The notes under the pieces: generated by a model
Database searches by the model: none
Seen by the model: the letters and a program-made list of their open reading frames with translations, nothing else
Told to the model about the DNA's origin: nothing
Source: Bacteroidota bacterium
GTDB lineage: Bacteria > Bacteroidota > Bacteroidia > Chitinophagales > Chitinophagaceae
DNA: 64,000 nt
Assembly: GCA_029558715.1 (NCBI GenBank)
Contig: JAKQEA010000052.1
Span: 1-64,000 of the forward strand
Reading direction: 5' to 3'
Shown here: in pieces, positions 7,250 through 18,988 of the stretch
Numbering within the stretch: the stretch's first letter is position 1
Layout of the letters: every line of letters starts with the position of its first letter
Position numbers and translations under genes: made by a program

Positions 7250-10200
7250 ATGTCTTCAACAAAAATGAACTCAAGAGTGGATTTCGGTAAAATCAAGCAC
7301 CTGGCTGAAACACCCGATCTACTTGAAGTACAGATTCAATCGTTCAAAGAGTTTTTCCAGTTAGAAACTACTCCGGACAAGCGGAATATCGAAGGTTTGT
7401 TCCGTGTGTTTAAAGACAATTTTCCGATTACTGATACCCGGAACATTTTCGTACTGGAGTTTTTGGATTATTTCATCGATCCGCCCCGTTACACCATTGA
7501 AGAGTGTATGGAAAGAGGATTGACTTATGCTGTTCCCCTGAAGGCCAAACTTCGTTTGAGCTGTAATGATGAGGAACACGTCGATTTCCAAACAATTGTT
7601 CAGGACGTATTCCTGGGTAACATTCCCTATATGACCCCCCGTGGTACTTTTGTTATCAACGGAGCGGAGAGGGTAGTAGTTTCCCAATTGCATCGTTCAC
7701 CAGGTGTATTCTTCGGTCAGTCCGTTCACCCGAACGGAACCAAGATCTACTCTGCGAGGGTTATTCCTTTTAAAGGAGCCTGGATGGAGTTTGCGACTGA
7801 CATTAACAATGTGATGTACGCATATATCGACCGTAAGAAAAAATTCCCGGTAACAACATTGTTACGTTCTATCGGCTACGAAACAGATAAGGACATCCTT
7901 GAGCTGTTTGGTATGGCTGATGAAGTAAAGACAGATAAAAAGACTTTAAGCAAATATGTTGGCAAGCGTCTTGCGGCAAGGGTATTGAGAACATGGGTGG
8001 AAGATTTTGTGGATGAAGATACTGGCGAAGTAGTTTCTATTGAAAGAAACGAAATAGTGATGGAGAGGGATACTGTGCTTGATGAAGAAGCAATTGAGAC
8101 CATTTCAGAAATGGAAGTGGCCAGTGTGTTTATTCAACGTGAAGATGTGGGTGGGGATTATGCAATCATCTACAATACTTTAAACAAGGATACATCAAAT
8201 AGTGAACTGGAAGCGGTTCAGTTTATCTATCGTCAATTACGTGGTGCAGATGCTCCGGATAATGAAACGGCCCGTGGTATCATTGACAAATTATTCTTCA
8301 GTGATAAGCGTTATGATTTGGGAGAAGTTGGTCGTTACAAGATCAACCGTAAGCTGAACGTAGACTTGCCGCTGGAAAAGAAAACACTCACAAAAGAAGA
8401 TATTATTTTAATCATCAAATATCTTGTTCGCTTAACTAATGGTAAAGCAGAGATTGATGATATCGATCACCTGAGTAACCGTCGTGTACGTACAGTCGGA
8501 GAACAATTATATGCTCAATTCGGTGTAGGTCTTGCCCGTATGGCAAGAACAATCCGTGAGAGAATGAACGTTAGAGATAACGAGGTGTTTACCCCGGTTG
8601 ACTTGATTAACGCAAGAACATTATCAAGTGTTATCAATTCATTCTTCGGGACATCTCAATTGTCTCAATTCCTTGACCAAACAAATCCTCTTTCTGAAAT
8701 TACTCACAAACGTCGTATTTCAGCACTCGGGCCAGGTGGTTTGAGTCGTGAAAGAGCTGGTTTTGAGGTTCGTGACGTACACTATTCTCACTATGGACGT
8801 TTGTGTACGATTGAAACTCCGGAAGGTCCAAACATTGGTTTGATCTCCACACTTTGTGTGCATGCCAAGATCAATGATATGGGCTTTATTGAAACGCCTT
8901 ATCGTAAAGTACATGAAGGAAAAGTGAACATGAAGGAATTAAGTTTCCTGAGTGCCGAGGAAGAAGATCTGGCAAAAATTGCACAGGCAAATACACCTCT
9001 TGATGAGAAAGGTAATTTCAAAGATGAGAAAATCGTAAGCCGTGAGACAGGAGATTTCCCGATTCTTGATAAGAATGATGTGGAATTCATGGACGTTGCG
9101 CCCAACCAGATTGTTGGATTGAGTGCTTCCTTGATTCCATTCCTTGAGCATGACGATGCTAACCGTGCCCTGATGGGTTCAAACATGCAACGCCAGGCTG
9201 TTCCCTTATTGCGACCTGATGTGCCTATCGTAGGTACAGGATTAGAAGGTAAAGCAGCCAGAGATGCCAGGATTCAGATACATGCTGACGGAAACGGGGT
9301 GGTTGAGTTTGTGGATGCCAATGAGATTCATGTTCGTTATGACAGGGATGAAGCAGAAAAATTAGTAAGCTTTGAGGATGATCTGAGAGTATACAGACTG
9401 ACCAAATTCATCAAAACAAACCAGGAAACCTGTATTAACCTGAGGCCTGCTGTGAAGAAAGGTCAGAAAGTAAAGAGGGGGGATTTCCTGACCGAGGGAT
9501 ATGCCACACAAAATGGAGAATTAGCTCTTGGTAAAAACCTGAAAGTAGCTTTCATGCCATGGAAAGGTTACAATTTTGAGGATGCTATTGTAATCAGTGA
9601 AAGAGTAGTAAAAGAAGATCTCTTTACTTCTGTTCACATTTCTGAGTATGAATTGGAAGTCCGTGATACCAAACTGGGCGAAGAAGAATTGACTCCGGAT
9701 ATTCCTAACGTTTCTGAAGAAGCAACGAAGGACCTGGATGAAAACGGTATTATCAGGATTGGCGCACAAGTAAAAGAAGGTGATATATTAATTGGCAAGA
9801 TCACTCCGAAAGGTGAATCTGACCCGACTCCGGAGGAAAAACTGCTTCGTGCCATCTTTGGTGATAAAGCAGGTGATGCTAAAGATGCTTCATTAAAAGC
9901 TCCAAACGGAGTGGAAGGGGTAGTGATCGGTAAAAAATTATTCCAGAGAGCCAAGAAAGATAAGAATGCAAAAGTGAGAGAGAAGGCGGCCATCGAGAAG
10001 CTGGAGAGAATGCATGAGAAGAATGAAACAGACCTCATGGAAGTGTTGCTGGAGAAGCTCACTACTTTGCTGAAGGATCATGTTTCTGCCGGTGTTAGCA
10101 ACAACTTTGGTGAAGTACAGATAGGAAAAGGATCTAAGTTCACTGAAAAGAATCTTCGCGGACTGGATTATGCAAATATTAATCCGCTGGGTTGGACCGG

Positions 10201-11053
10201 AGACAGGAAAGTTGATGACCAGATCAATACTCTCTTACATAACTATAACATTAAGTTCAACGAAGAGTTAGGTCGTTATAAAAGAGAGAAATTCAATATC
10301 TCAATAGGGGATGAATTACCTGCAGGTGTATTGAAACTGGCAAAAGTTTATCTCGCTGTAAAGCGTAAGCTGAAAGTGGGAGATAAGATGGCTGGTCGTC
10401 ATGGTAACAAAGGTATCGTAGCCAAGATCGTTCGCCAGGAAGACATGCCATTCCTGGAAGACGGAACTCCTGTTGATGTGGTATTAAATCCTTTGGGTGT
10501 ACCAAGCCGTATGAACCTGGGGCAGATTTATGAAACCATTCTTGGTTGGACTGGCGAAAAATTAGGATTGAAATTTTCTACTCCAATATTTGACGGAGCT
10601 TCAGTTGATGAGATTGCTGAATACTGTAAGCAAGCTGATATACCAATGTATGGACACACTTACCTGTATGATGGTGAAACCGGGGAACGTTTCCATCAGA
10701 AAGCTACAGTAGGTATCATTTATGTAATCAAATTACACCACATGGTGGATGACAAGATGCATGCCCGTTCAATCGGACCATACAGCTTAATTACTCAGCA
10801 ACCGCTGGGTGGTAAGGCACAGTTCGGTGGTCAGCGTTTTGGAGAAATGGAGGTGTGGGCATTGGAAGCTTACGGTGCATCAAATATTCTCCAGGAATTA
10901 TTGACGATTAAGTCGGATGATATTATTGGCCGTGCCAAAACTTATGAGTCTATTGTGAAAGGGGAGAATGTGCCAAGAGCCGGCGTGCCCGAATCATTCA
11001 ATGTATTGGTACATGAATTAAGAGGGTTAGGTCTTGACCTGAAGTTCGAATAA
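7250..11053 (+). CDS. rpoB: DNA-directed RNA polymerase subunit beta
   Basis: About 1267 residues from the ATG at 7250 ([15 protein letters not shown]). The frame is open upstream to a TTG at 7211, but that extension ([10 protein letters not shown]) is not conserved in type and is unlikely to be used. The subunit forms half of the catalytic cleft. The rifampicin-binding segment reads [20 protein letters not shown] then [11 protein letters not shown]; the Asp, His and Ser that commonly mutate to resistance are all in their sensitive state. Near the C-terminus are [12 protein letters not shown] and [20 protein letters not shown]. It is followed by rpoC after a 105-base spacer without a visible terminator. 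Confidence 0.98.
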   Translation: MSSTKMNSRVDFGKIKHLAETPDLLEVQIQSFKEFFQLETTPDKRNIEGLFRVFKDNFPITDTRNIFVLEFLDYFIDPPRYTIEECMERGLTYAVPLKAKLRLSCNDEEHVDFQTIVQDVFLGNIPYMTPRGTFVINGAERVVVSQLHRSPGVFFGQSVHPNGTKIYSARVIPFKGAWMEFATDINNVMYAYIDRKKKFPVTTLLRSIGYETDKDILELFGMADEVKTDKKTLSKYVGKRLAARVLRTWVEDFVDEDTGEVVSIERNEIVMERDTVLDEEAIETISEMEVASVFIQREDVGGDYAIIYNTLNKDTSNSELEAVQFIYRQLRGADAPDNETARGIIDKLFFSDKRYDLGEVGRYKINRKLNVDLPLEKKTLTKEDIILIIKYLVRLTNGKAEIDDIDHLSNRRVRTVGEQLYAQFGVGLARMARTIRERMNVRDNEVFTPVDLINARTLSSVINSFFGTSQLSQFLDQTNPLSEITHKRRISALGPGGLSRERAGFEVRDVHYSHYGRLCTIETPEGPNIGLISTLCVHAKINDMGFIETPYRKVHEGKVNMKELSFLSAEEEDLAKIAQANTPLDEKGNFKDEKIVSRETGDFPILDKNDVEFMDVAPNQIVGLSASLIPFLEHDDANRALMGSNMQRQAVPLLRPDVPIVGTGLEGKAARDARIQIHADGNGVVEFVDANEIHVRYDRDEAEKLVSFEDDLRVYRLTKFIKTNQETCINLRPAVKKGQKVKRGDFLTEGYATQNGELALGKNLKVAFMPWKGYNFEDAIVISERVVKEDLFTSVHISEYELEVRDTKLGEEELTPDIPNVSEEATKDLDENGIIRIGAQVKEGDILIGKITPKGESDPTPEEKLLRAIFGDKAGDAKDASLKAPNGVEGVVIGKKLFQRAKKDKNAKVREKAAIEKLERMHEKNETDLMEVLLEKLTTLLKDHVSAGVSNNFGEVQIGKGSKFTEKNLRGLDYANINPLGWTGDRKVDDQINTLLHNYNIKFNEELGRYKREKFNISIGDELPAGVLKLAKVYLAVKRKLKVGDKMAGRHGNKGIVAKIVRQEDMPFLEDGTPVDVVLNPLGVPSRMNLGQIYETILGWTGEKLGLKFSTPIFDGASVDEIAEYCKQADIPMYGHTYLYDGETGERFHQKATVGIIYVIKLHHMVDDKMHARSIGPYSLITQQPLGGKAQFGGQRFGEMEVWALEAYGASNILQELLTIKSDDIIGRAKTYESIVKGENVPRAGVPESFNVLVHELRGLGLDLKFE

Positions 11054-11158
11054 ACTGATTCGTCAGTAAGCATAGTGCAAACTGAACGATGAAGAGTGAG
11101 ATCCCGCCATGGGCGGTGACTGGTAACAAAAATTTAAACGACAAACGACAAACGTAAT

Positions 11159-14100
11159 ATGGCTATCAGAAAAGAAAATCGTCCCAAAGCGGCTTTTTCA
11201 CAGATTACAATTGGTTTGGCTTCTCCGGATACAATTCTGGAAAGAAGCTACGGTGAAATCTTAAAGCCCGAAACGATCAACTATCGTACTTACAAACCTG
11301 AAAGAGATGGTTTGTTCTGCGAAAGAATTTTTGGCCCGGTAAAAGACTATGAATGTGCTTGCGGAAAGTATAAACGTATCCGTTATAAAGGCATTGTGTG
11401 TGACCGTTGTGGTGTGGAAGTAACTGAGAAAAAAGTTCGTCGTGAAAGAATGGGACACATCAAACTGGTGGTGCCTGTTGTACATATCTGGTATTTTAAA
11501 TCATTACCGAATAAGATCGGTTACTTATTAGGCGTAAGTTCTAAGAAATTAGAAACTATCGTTTATTATGAAAGATTCGTTGTTATCCAAACAGGTATCC
11601 GTGCTGACAAAGGACAGAATGTTGGTGATCTGCTGACAGAGGAAGAATACCTGGACATCCTGGAAACTTTACCAAAAGACAACCAGTACCTCCCGGATGA
11701 TGATCCAAATAAGTTTATCGCTAAAATGGGTGCTGAGGCTGTACATGATATGTTGCAGCGCATCGACCTGGATCAATTATCATTTGACCTGAGAAATGCT
11801 GCGGCAACTGAAACATCTCAGCAACGTAAGGCTGATGCCCTAAAGCGTTTGAGTGTGGTGGAAGCTTTTCGTGATGCCAATACAAGAATAACAAACCGTC
11901 CTGAATGGATGGTAATGCAATATATTCCTGTTATTCCACCGGAATTGCGTCCGTTAGTTCCTCTGGATGGTGGTCGTTTTGCTTCTTCTGATCTGAATGA
12001 TCTTTATCGTCGTGTTATTATCCGTAATAACCGTCTGAAAAGATTATTAGAGATCAAAGCTCCTGAAGTAATCCTTCGTAACGAGAAAAGAATGCTGCAG
12101 GAAGCCGTGGATTCATTGTTTGATAACAGCCGTAAATCAAATGCTGTAAAAGCAGAAGGTGGCCGTGCATTGAAATCACTCAGTGATGTATTGAAAGGTA
12201 AGCAAGGTCGTTTCCGTCAGAACTTGTTAGGTAAAAGGGTTGACTACTCTGGCCGTTCTGTTATCGTGGTAGGCCCTGAACTGAAACTGCATGAATGTGG
12301 ATTGCCAAAAGATATGGCAGCCGAGTTATTCAAGCCATTTATCATTCGTAAGTTGATTGAAAGAGGTATTGTAAAAACAGTGAAGTCTGCAAGGAAACTG
12401 GTAGACAAGAAGGAAGCTGTAGTTTGGGATATCCTGGAAAATATTTTGAAAGGTCACCCGGTAATGTTGAACCGTGCCCCAACACTTCACCGTCTGTCAA
12501 TCCAGGCATTCCAGCCCAAGTTGATCGAGGGTAAAGCGATCCAGTTGCACCCGTTGGTAACAACTGCATTCAACGCCGACTTCGATGGTGACCAGATGGC
12601 GGTGCATGTGCCTTTGAGCCATGCTGCTATTTTAGAAGCACAACTGCTGATGCTGGCTTCACACAACATTCTGAACCCGCAGAATGGTACACCAATCACC
12701 CTTCCTTCACAGGACATGGTACTTGGTCTGTATTACATCACCAAGGGTAAGAAAACGACTGCGACAGAAACTGTTCGTGGTGAAGGAAAAGTTTTCTATT
12801 CCAGTGAAGAGGTTATCATTGCATACAATGAAGGGGTGGTAGATCTGCATGCATGGATAAAGGTGAAAGCAAACATCCGTAATGCGGATGGATTGCTGGA
12901 GCATAAATTGATAGAAACAACTGTTGGCCGTGTACTGTTTAACCAGCATGTGCCTGCTGAAGTAGGTTTCGTAAATGTATTATTGACAAAAAAGAATCTT
13001 CGTGAAATCATTGGTGACATCATTAAGATCACTAATGTTCCAAAAACTGCGAAGTTCCTTGATGATATTAAAACACTTGGTTTCCGTACAGCCTTCCAGG
13101 GTGGTTTGTCATTTAGTATTAATGACCTTATCATTCCGGATGTAAAAGAAGAATTGCTGGATAATGCAAAAGGCGAAGTTGATGAAGTGTGGGACAGTTA
13201 CAATATGGGTCTTATCACTAACAACGAACGCTATAACCAGATAGTAGATATCTGGAGCCGTGTGGATACCCGCATCACAGAAACATTGATCAGGGAATTG
13301 AGTAATGATAAACAAGGATTTAATTCTGTTTATATGATGCTTGATTCCGGTGCAAGGGGTTCTAAACAACAGATCAAACAGCTGGCAGGTATCAGGGGAT
13401 TGATGGCGAAGCCAAGAAAATCTGGTTCTACCGGTTCAGAGATCATTGAGAACCCGATTCTTTCCAACTTTAAAGGCGGATTGAATGTGTTGGATTACTT
13501 TATCTCTACCCACGGTGCAAGAAAAGGTCTTGCGGATACGGCCCTTAAAACGGCTGACGCAGGTTACCTTACCCGTCGTCTGGTGGATGTTGCCCAGGAT
13601 GTGGTCATCACCGAAGAGGATTGCGGAACACTGCGTGGTATTGCAACAACTGCCTTAAAGGATAATGAAGATGTTATTGAACCATTGAGTGACAGGATAG
13701 CTGGCCGTACATCATTGCACGACGTGTATGATCCGGTGAATGATCAACTGATCGTCTCTGGTGGTGAGGAAATCACTATTGATATTGCGAAGAAGATCGA
13801 AGATGCAGGTATTGAAACTGTAGAGATACGGTCAGTACTTACTTGCGAGAGTAAGAGAGGAGTTTGCGTGAAGTGTTACGGTAAGAACCTTGCGAGTGGT
13901 AATATCGCTCAGAAGGGTGATGCTGTTGGTATTATTGCAGCCCAGTCCATAGGTGAACCTGGTACCCAGCTTACACTCCGTACTTTCCACGTAGGTGGTG
14001 TGGCTGGTTCTGCATCTGTTGAATCAACTTTAGCTGCCAAGTTTGACGGTACTATTCAGTTTGATGGTCTTCGTACTGTTATTATTGAAAACAATGAAGG

Positions 14101-15451
14101 CACTAAAACACCTGTTGTTATCGGTCGTACCGGTGAGGTTCGTATCATTGATACCAAGAATGATCGTTTACTGATCACAAATAACATCCCTTATGGCGCT
14201 ACAGTGAATGTAAAAGACGGTCAGAAAGTAAATAAAGGGGATGTAATCTGCACATGGGATCCGTTTAATAACGTAATCATGGCAGAGATCAATGGTACAG
14301 TGAAGTTTGAGAATGTAATTGATGGTGTTACTTACCGTGAAGAAGCGGATGAACAAACAGGTCACCGTGAAAAAGTAGTTATTGAAACAAGAGACAAAAC
14401 CAAGATACCATCTATAGTTGTAGAGGGGAAAGACAAGAAATCATATAACCTGCCAACAGGAAGTCATATCATCATGGAGGAAGGTGATGAAGTTAAAGCC
14501 GGACAGGTAATTGTGAAGATCCCCCGTATTCTTGGTAAGCTGAGAGACATTACCGGTGGTCTTCCCCGTGTAACTGAATTGTTCGAAGCAAGAAACCCAA
14601 GTAATCCTGCTGTAGTTTCTGAAATTGATGGTGTGGTAATGATGGGAGCTATTAAAAGAGGTAACCGGGAGATCATCATCGAAGCAAAAGATGGGGTGCA
14701 AAAGAAATACCTGGTACCACTGACAAGACAGATTCTGGCACAGGATGGGGATTTTGTAAAAGCTGGTGCATCTTTAAGTGATGGTCAGATAGCGCCGTTC
14801 GATATTCTTTCCATCAAAGGGCCGTTTGCTGTTCAGGAATATGTGGTGAATGAAATACAGGAAGTTTATCGTTTACAGGGTGTGAAGATTAATGATAAGC
14901 ATATTGAGGTGATTGTTCGCCAGATGATGCGTAAGGTTAACATTGTTGATCCGGGTGATACAAGGTTCCTGGAAGATGACCTGACCGACAAATTTGAATT
15001 TGTAGAGGAGAATGATTACATCTTTGATAAAAAAGTAGTAACCGAGATAGGTGATAGTACTAAGCTCCGTGCAGGCCAGATCGTAAGTCTGCGTGAAGTG
15101 AGGGAAGAAAATTCCATCCTTCGTCGTAGTGATAAGAAACTGGTTGAGTACCGGGATGCAAAACCTGCTACATCTTCTCCAACACTGTTGGGTATAACCA
15201 AGGCTTCTCTGGGTGTACCAAGCTGGATATCTGCCGCTTCATTCCAGGAAACTACCAAAGTGCTTTCTTCTGCGGCCATTAACGGTAAGACAGATGATAT
15301 GCTCGGATTGAAGGAGAATGTGATCACAGGTCATCCAATACCTGCCGGTACAGGTCTCAGAGAGTTTGAAAGTATGATTGTGGGAAGTAAAGAGGAGTAT
15401 GAGCTTTTGCAAACTACCCGTGAGGCAATGGCTTTTGATGAGGAAGAATAA
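11159..15451 (+). CDS. rpoC: DNA-directed RNA polymerase subunit beta'
   Basis: 1430 residues, the size usual in Bacteroidota. The N-terminal zinc site has C66, C68, C81 and C84 (CACGK ... CDRCG). The catalytic Mg motif NADFDGDQM gives D474, D476 and D478. The second zinc site has C822, C896, C903 and C906 ([12 protein letters not shown]). The trigger-loop region contains [20 protein letters not shown]. All hallmark residues are intact. It is co-transcribed with rpoB and ends 40 bases before a strong terminator. Confidence 0.98.
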   Translation: MAIRKENRPKAAFSQITIGLASPDTILERSYGEILKPETINYRTYKPERDGLFCERIFGPVKDYECACGKYKRIRYKGIVCDRCGVEVTEKKVRRERMGHIKLVVPVVHIWYFKSLPNKIGYLLGVSSKKLETIVYYERFVVIQTGIRADKGQNVGDLLTEEEYLDILETLPKDNQYLPDDDPNKFIAKMGAEAVHDMLQRIDLDQLSFDLRNAAATETSQQRKADALKRLSVVEAFRDANTRITNRPEWMVMQYIPVIPPELRPLVPLDGGRFASSDLNDLYRRVIIRNNRLKRLLEIKAPEVILRNEKRMLQEAVDSLFDNSRKSNAVKAEGGRALKSLSDVLKGKQGRFRQNLLGKRVDYSGRSVIVVGPELKLHECGLPKDMAAELFKPFIIRKLIERGIVKTVKSARKLVDKKEAVVWDILENILKGHPVMLNRAPTLHRLSIQAFQPKLIEGKAIQLHPLVTTAFNADFDGDQMAVHVPLSHAAILEAQLLMLASHNILNPQNGTPITLPSQDMVLGLYYITKGKKTTATETVRGEGKVFYSSEEVIIAYNEGVVDLHAWIKVKANIRNADGLLEHKLIETTVGRVLFNQHVPAEVGFVNVLLTKKNLREIIGDIIKITNVPKTAKFLDDIKTLGFRTAFQGGLSFSINDLIIPDVKEELLDNAKGEVDEVWDSYNMGLITNNERYNQIVDIWSRVDTRITETLIRELSNDKQGFNSVYMMLDSGARGSKQQIKQLAGIRGLMAKPRKSGSTGSEIIENPILSNFKGGLNVLDYFISTHGARKGLADTALKTADAGYLTRRLVDVAQDVVITEEDCGTLRGIATTALKDNEDVIEPLSDRIAGRTSLHDVYDPVNDQLIVSGGEEITIDIAKKIEDAGIETVEIRSVLTCESKRGVCVKCYGKNLASGNIAQKGDAVGIIAAQSIGEPGTQLTLRTFHVGGVAGSASVESTLAAKFDGTIQFDGLRTVIIENNEGTKTPVVIGRTGEVRIIDTKNDRLLITNNIPYGATVNVKDGQKVNKGDVICTWDPFNNVIMAEINGTVKFENVIDGVTYREEADEQTGHREKVVIETRDKTKIPSIVVEGKDKKSYNLPTGSHIIMEEGDEVKAGQVIVKIPRILGKLRDITGGLPRVTELFEARNPSNPAVVSEIDGVVMMGAIKRGNREIIIEAKDGVQKKYLVPLTRQILAQDGDFVKAGASLSDGQIAPFDILSIKGPFAVQEYVVNEIQEVYRLQGVKINDKHIEVIVRQMMRKVNIVDPGDTRFLEDDLTDKFEFVEENDYIFDKKVVTEIGDSTKLRAGQIVSLREVREENSILRRSDKKLVEYRDAKPATSSPTLLGITKASLGVPSWISAASFQETTKVLSSAAINGKTDDMLGLKENVITGHPIPAGTGLREFESMIVGSKEEYELLQTTREAMAFDEEE

Positions 15452-15492
15452 TAATATCACAAGCTTAAATCTGTGACATTAAATGAATATAG

Positions 15493-15520
15493 GGAGTAAG
15501 ATTTTCTTACTCCTTTTTTA
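15493..15520 (+). terminator. Rho-independent terminator of rpoBC
   Basis: Perfect 9-bp stem GGAGTAAGA (15493-15501) and TCTTACTCC (15505-15513) with a 3-base loop, followed by TTTTTTA. It lies 42 bases after the rpoC stop. Confidence 0.9.
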
Positions 15521-15565
15521 TTCGGATTGAGGCCTGTTAAGGCTTTCATAAAGTAACTGATTCCT

Positions 15566-15573
15566 TATATTTG
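15566..15573 (+). promoter_or_regulatory. -7 promoter box for the OmpH-like gene
   Basis: TATATTTG matches TAnnTTTG exactly and lies 37 bases before the ATG at 15611, just after the rpoC terminator. The -33 position has a T-rich stretch rather than TTG. Confidence 0.5.
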
Positions 15574-15610
15574 CCCGCCAATTCATAGTTATTTTGTAAA
15601 AAAGAATTTG

Positions 15611-16219
15611 ATGAAAAATGGTTTACTTATCTGGAATGTGCTGTTGACCCTTGTAGCAGGGTATCTGCTGTTTACACATTTCACAGGGAAGAAAAGTGAT
15701 AAGAATGGAAAGCCTAAGGAAAGAAGTAATGAAGCTATGACCAATAATGGTAGTTTTAAGATTGCTTATTTTGAGATGGATTCTTTAGCTGCCAACTTTG
15801 ATATGGTGAAGGATCTGAAAGCTGAAATGTTAAAAAGAGAGGATGCGATAAATAGTGAGATGGAGAGGCTTTCCAGGAATTTTCAGCAGAAGTATAAATA
15901 TTTTCAGGAGCAGGCTAATTCCGGAAACATGACGGACGAGCAATCCGAAAATGCCGGCCGGGAGATAAAAAACCTGGATGACCAGATGAAAAACCGGAAA
16001 CAAACTTTAGATTCAGAGTACAGTGATTTTGTAATGAGAAGGCAGAATGAGATAAAAACTAAAATCGAGAATTTTCTCAAGGAATATAATAAGACTAAGG
16101 ACTTCTCTTATATAGTGGCCTACGAGCAGGGATTGTTTTACTATAAGGACACAGCCTTCAATATTACTTCGGATGTGGTGAAGGGGCTGAATGAAATGTA
16201 TAAAAATAAAAAGAACTAG
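15611..16219 (+). CDS. OmpH/Skp-family periplasmic chaperone
   Basis: About 202 residues from the ATG at 15611; a TTG immediately before it extends the frame by one codon. The N-terminus (NGLLIWNVLLTLVAGYLLF) is an uncleaved membrane anchor or signal segment. Then come KIAYFEMDSLAANFDMVKDL, a long charged coiled coil (about 65-165) and a C-terminal beta strand region. The IAYVxxDxL start followed by coiled coil is the Skp/OmpH pattern; the family holds unfolded outer-membrane proteins in the periplasm. It is bracketed by its own promoter and terminator, so it is probably monocistronic. Confidence 0.8.
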   Translation: MKNGLLIWNVLLTLVAGYLLFTHFTGKKSDKNGKPKERSNEAMTNNGSFKIAYFEMDSLAANFDMVKDLKAEMLKREDAINSEMERLSRNFQQKYKYFQEQANSGNMTDEQSENAGREIKNLDDQMKNRKQTLDSEYSDFVMRRQNEIKTKIENFLKEYNKTKDFSYIVAYEQGLFYYKDTAFNITSDVVKGLNEMYKNKKN

Positions 16220-16237
16220 GTAGCAATATATTCTGAG

Positions 16238-16264
16238 AGCCCTGTAGCAACAGGGCTTTTTTTA
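16238..16264 (+). terminator. Rho-independent terminator after the OmpH-like gene
   Basis: Perfect 8-bp stem AGCCCTGT (16238-16245) and ACAGGGCT (16250-16257), 4-base loop AGCA, then TTTTTTT. It lies 18 bases after the stop codon. Confidence 0.9.
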
Positions 16265-16310
16265 TTTGCAGTCCTTTCTGTGCAAGCAAAATATTGCCTT
16301 ATTTTGGGGT

Positions 16311-17300
16311 ATGGAAGATTATAAAAAGCTTTTCGACTCATTTTCTGCTATTAAAATCGGGGTAATTGGCGATGTAATGCTCGATACTTATATGTGGGGT
16401 AAGGTGGAGCGTATTTCTCCGGAGGCACCTGTGCCGGTCGTTACAGTTCAGAACAAAGAATATAGGATTGGGGGGGCAGGAAATGTAGCACTTAATTGCC
16501 GGTCATTAAATGCCAGTGTGACTTTGTTATCGGTTACCGGTGAAGATGATGATGCTATTGTTTTAAAACAGCTTCTTCAGGCTAACAAAATAGACACTTC
16601 TTATATAATTTCCAGTAATGCAAGGATTACAACAAATAAGACCCGGATCATAAGCCGAAACCAGCAAATGATGCGATTAGATGCTGAAGTAACCCGTGAT
16701 CTGGATGTTGCAGAAGAAATGGCCTTATTAGAAAAAACAGCAGCATATATCAGGGCAGAGCAACCTGATGCTATCATTTTTGAAGATTATAATAAGGGAG
16801 TACTGACTGAAAATGTAATCAGTAAGATTATTCAATTGTGTAAGCAAAATGGAATTGTTACTGCAGTTGACCCGAAAAGAAAGAATTTTTTCTCTTTTAA
16901 AGGAGTTGATATTTTTAAGCCAAACCTCAAAGAAGTAAAAGAAGGATTAAATCTTATAGCCGACGAAGTAAATGAAACGGCACTCCAAAATATACACCGT
17001 GAACTTTCAAAAAAGTTATCGCACAAAATTTCCTTTATCACTCTTTCAGAAAAGGGAGTGTTCTGCCAGGAAGAGAGTAACGGGTTTATTATACCTTCTC
17101 ATATCCGGAGTATTGCCGATGTATCGGGGGCGGGTGATACCGTAATTGCCGTTGCCACATTGGTTTATACAATAACCAAAAATGTAAAATTGATGGCCGG
17201 TATAGCTAATATTGCCGGTGGACTGGTTTGTGAGGAAGTAGGCACTGTGCCTATTAACAAGGAAAAATTACTTAGAGAGTGTGAGCTACTTCTTGGATGA
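16311..17300 (+). CDS. D-glycero-beta-D-manno-heptose-7-phosphate kinase (RfaE domain I)
   Basis: About 329 residues from the ATG at 16311 (MEDYKKLF); an upstream GTG/TTG-type start at 16266 would run through the preceding terminator and is rejected. PfkB-fold motifs are intact: GVIGDVMLDTYMWGKVERIS, PEAPVPVV, GGAGNVALN, and the C-terminal DVSGAGDTVIA with catalytic Asp. It matches the kinase domain of HldE; the nucleotidyltransferase domain is absent, so this is the single-domain HldA form. It phosphorylates heptose-7-phosphate in ADP-heptose synthesis for LPS core. The gene overlaps the convergent membrane-protein gene by 15 bases. The sequence TATTTTG lies four bases before the ATG and may give a leaderless message. 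Confidence 0.85.
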   Translation: MEDYKKLFDSFSAIKIGVIGDVMLDTYMWGKVERISPEAPVPVVTVQNKEYRIGGAGNVALNCRSLNASVTLLSVTGEDDDAIVLKQLLQANKIDTSYIISSNARITTNKTRIISRNQQMMRLDAEVTRDLDVAEEMALLEKTAAYIRAEQPDAIIFEDYNKGVLTENVISKIIQLCKQNGIVTAVDPKRKNFFSFKGVDIFKPNLKEVKEGLNLIADEVNETALQNIHRELSKKLSHKISFITLSEKGVFCQEESNGFIIPSHIRSIADVSGAGDTVIAVATLVYTITKNVKLMAGIANIAGGLVCEEVGTVPINKEKLLRECELLLG

Positions 17301-17960
17301 TTTCTTTTTAATATCAGAAACGGCTTTATTCATCAACTTGTCATAATCAATAGATAGTTCAAAGAAAGTCTTTGCCAGCGCAAAGATCAATATAAAAGCT
17401 TTGTCTATACCAAGGCTGAGGAACATGCTGCCAAGAATAACGGTGAACTGCTGAATAAAAATACGTCCATAGGGCTGGAACATGATCACCATCATTGGCA
17501 TCGTCTTGTAGTCGTTATTAATGATAAACGGAATAAAGCTTTTGGCAATGTAGCTGACGATAAAAGCACAGAGCATATAACCTATTTCTTTATTGATATA
17601 AGTATACCACTTGAAAAAGAAATGCATGGCACCGCTATTTGCCGGAGTAATGTCGGCCGATTGTGAAAAAATAGTGGTTTGAACGGCCGCAAAAATTCCA
17701 AAATGAAGCACAAAGAAGAGAATAAAAAACAGGCCACTTTGCCTTGAACTGCCACCATTAGCATACCAGTCATCCTTTCCACGGGCAAAAGTGGCGATTA
17801 ACAATTTTACGACAGTAAGGATTCCGACGATCAGCGTTTCCATCGCATACACAATAAATGCTTCTGTGGCATTCCACCCCAGGAACCATACGCCAAAAAC
17901 AGGAAAAAGATTTGCTGCGATCAATAGTATATCGGGACCTGATAGCTTTTTTCTGAACAT
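17286..17960 (-). CDS. DUF6498-type integral membrane protein
   Basis: 224 residues with about five hydrophobic segments. The N-terminal part (LIAANLFPVFGVWFLGWNAT then EAFIVYAMETLIVG) resembles the DUF6498 family (LxxANxxPxxGVLFxGWs). No catalytic motif is visible and the function is unknown. The C-terminus ends in a lysine/serine-rich tail. It is convergent with the heptose kinase, sharing 15 bases at the 3' ends, and is divergent from the isoaspartyl peptidase gene 64 bases away. Confidence 0.65.
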   Translation of the reverse strand: MFRKKLSGPDILLIAANLFPVFGVWFLGWNATEAFIVYAMETLIVGILTVVKLLIATFARGKDDWYANGGSSRQSGLFFILFFVLHFGIFAAVQTTIFSQSADITPANSGAMHFFFKWYTYINKEIGYMLCAFIVSYIAKSFIPFIINNDYKTMPMMVIMFQPYGRIFIQQFTVILGSMFLSLGIDKAFILIFALAKTFFELSIDYDKLMNKAVSDIKKKSSKK

Positions 17961-18024
17961 CTGTCTTTAGATTTCGGGTACAAAATACCTAATTTCGTTT
18001 GTTATTAGATACCCTTTTACCCGT

Positions 18025-18957
18025 ATGTCTGATTTTACCATTGCAATACACGGCGGTGCAGGTACTATTCTGCGATCTGATATGACAACTGATCTTGAGA
18101 GGGCATATACAGATGCATTAGAGCAGGCATTAATGACCGGGTATTCTTTGCTGGAGAAAGGTATTTCATCGGTGGATGCCGTAAAAGCGGCAGTAATGTC
18201 GCTGGAAGATTGCATCCTGTTTAATGCAGGAAGAGGTTCAGTATTTGCAAAGGATGGCAGCCAGGAGATGGATGCTTCTATTATGGACGGTGAAACACTG
18301 ATGGCAGGTGCTGTATCTGCAGTGAGAAATATAAAGAACCCGGTAGAACTGGCATATACGGTAATGACAGAAGGCGAGCATGTAATGCTGAACGGGCAGG
18401 GAGCTTATGACTTTGCATTGTCACAGGGAATAAAAACAGAGAAAGATGATTATTTTTTCTCACAGTTCAGGTATGATCAGTGGAAGCAACTGCAGGGAAC
18501 TGATAAAGCTGTGTTGGATCATAATGTTGCTATAAGGGATAAGAAATTTGGTACAGTAGGAGCAGTAGCATTGGACAAGAAGGGAAATATTGCTGCGGCA
18601 ACCAGTACTGGTGGAATGACGAACAAAAAATGGGGTCGGGTTGGAGACAGTCCTATTATTGGTGCAGGCACTTATGCTAATAATAAAACCTGTGCTATCA
18701 GTTGTACCGGGCATGGAGAGCCTTTTATCCGGGCAGTAACAGCCTATGATGTGAGTTGCCTGATGGAATATAAAGGGCTTTCATTACAGGAGGCCATGCA
18801 TATAGTTGTACATGATAAACTATTGAGGATAGATGGGGAGGGAGGAATGATTGGTGCGGATGCAAAAGGAAATACTGCTATGGTTTTTAACAGTGAAGGA
18901 ATGTACAGGGGGATGAAATGCAGTGACGGAAGACATGAAGTCTCGATCTATAAATAA
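18025..18957 (+). CDS. Isoaspartyl peptidase / plant-type L-asparaginase
   Basis: 310 residues of the N-terminal nucleophile (Ntn) asparaginase-2 family. IAIHGGAGTI at the start, NAGRGSVFAKDGSQEMDASI near 67-86, and the autocleavage site GTVGAVALD with Thr177 as the new N-terminal nucleophile. TSTGGMTNKKWGRVGDSPII then GAGTYAN and CTGHGEPFIR complete the substrate pocket. The precursor cleaves itself before Thr177 and removes beta-aspartyl residues from damaged peptides or hydrolyses asparagine. No signal peptide is visible, so it is probably cytoplasmic. The next gene, ispD, lies 31 bases downstream. Confidence 0.9.
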   Translation: MSDFTIAIHGGAGTILRSDMTTDLERAYTDALEQALMTGYSLLEKGISSVDAVKAAVMSLEDCILFNAGRGSVFAKDGSQEMDASIMDGETLMAGAVSAVRNIKNPVELAYTVMTEGEHVMLNGQGAYDFALSQGIKTEKDDYFFSQFRYDQWKQLQGTDKAVLDHNVAIRDKKFGTVGAVALDKKGNIAAATSTGGMTNKKWGRVGDSPIIGAGTYANNKTCAISCTGHGEPFIRAVTAYDVSCLMEYKGLSLQEAMHIVVHDKLLRIDGEGGMIGADAKGNTAMVFNSEGMYRGMKCSDGRHEVSIYK

Positions 18958-18975
18958 TTCTTAGTTCATTACAGT

Positions 18976-18983
18976 TACATTTG
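18976..18983 (+). promoter_or_regulatory. -7 box immediately before ispD
   Basis: TACATTTG fits TAnnTTTG and ends five bases before the ispD ATG at 18989. Transcription would begin at or next to the start codon, giving a leaderless message. No good TTG is present 19 bases upstream, so the call is tentative. Confidence 0.35.
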
Positions 18984-18988
18984 TGCCT

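Noticed and set aside
7250-15451. Many open frames antisense to rpoB and rpoC
   Set aside because: They are shadows of highly conserved coding sequence, have no recognisable motifs and no promoters.
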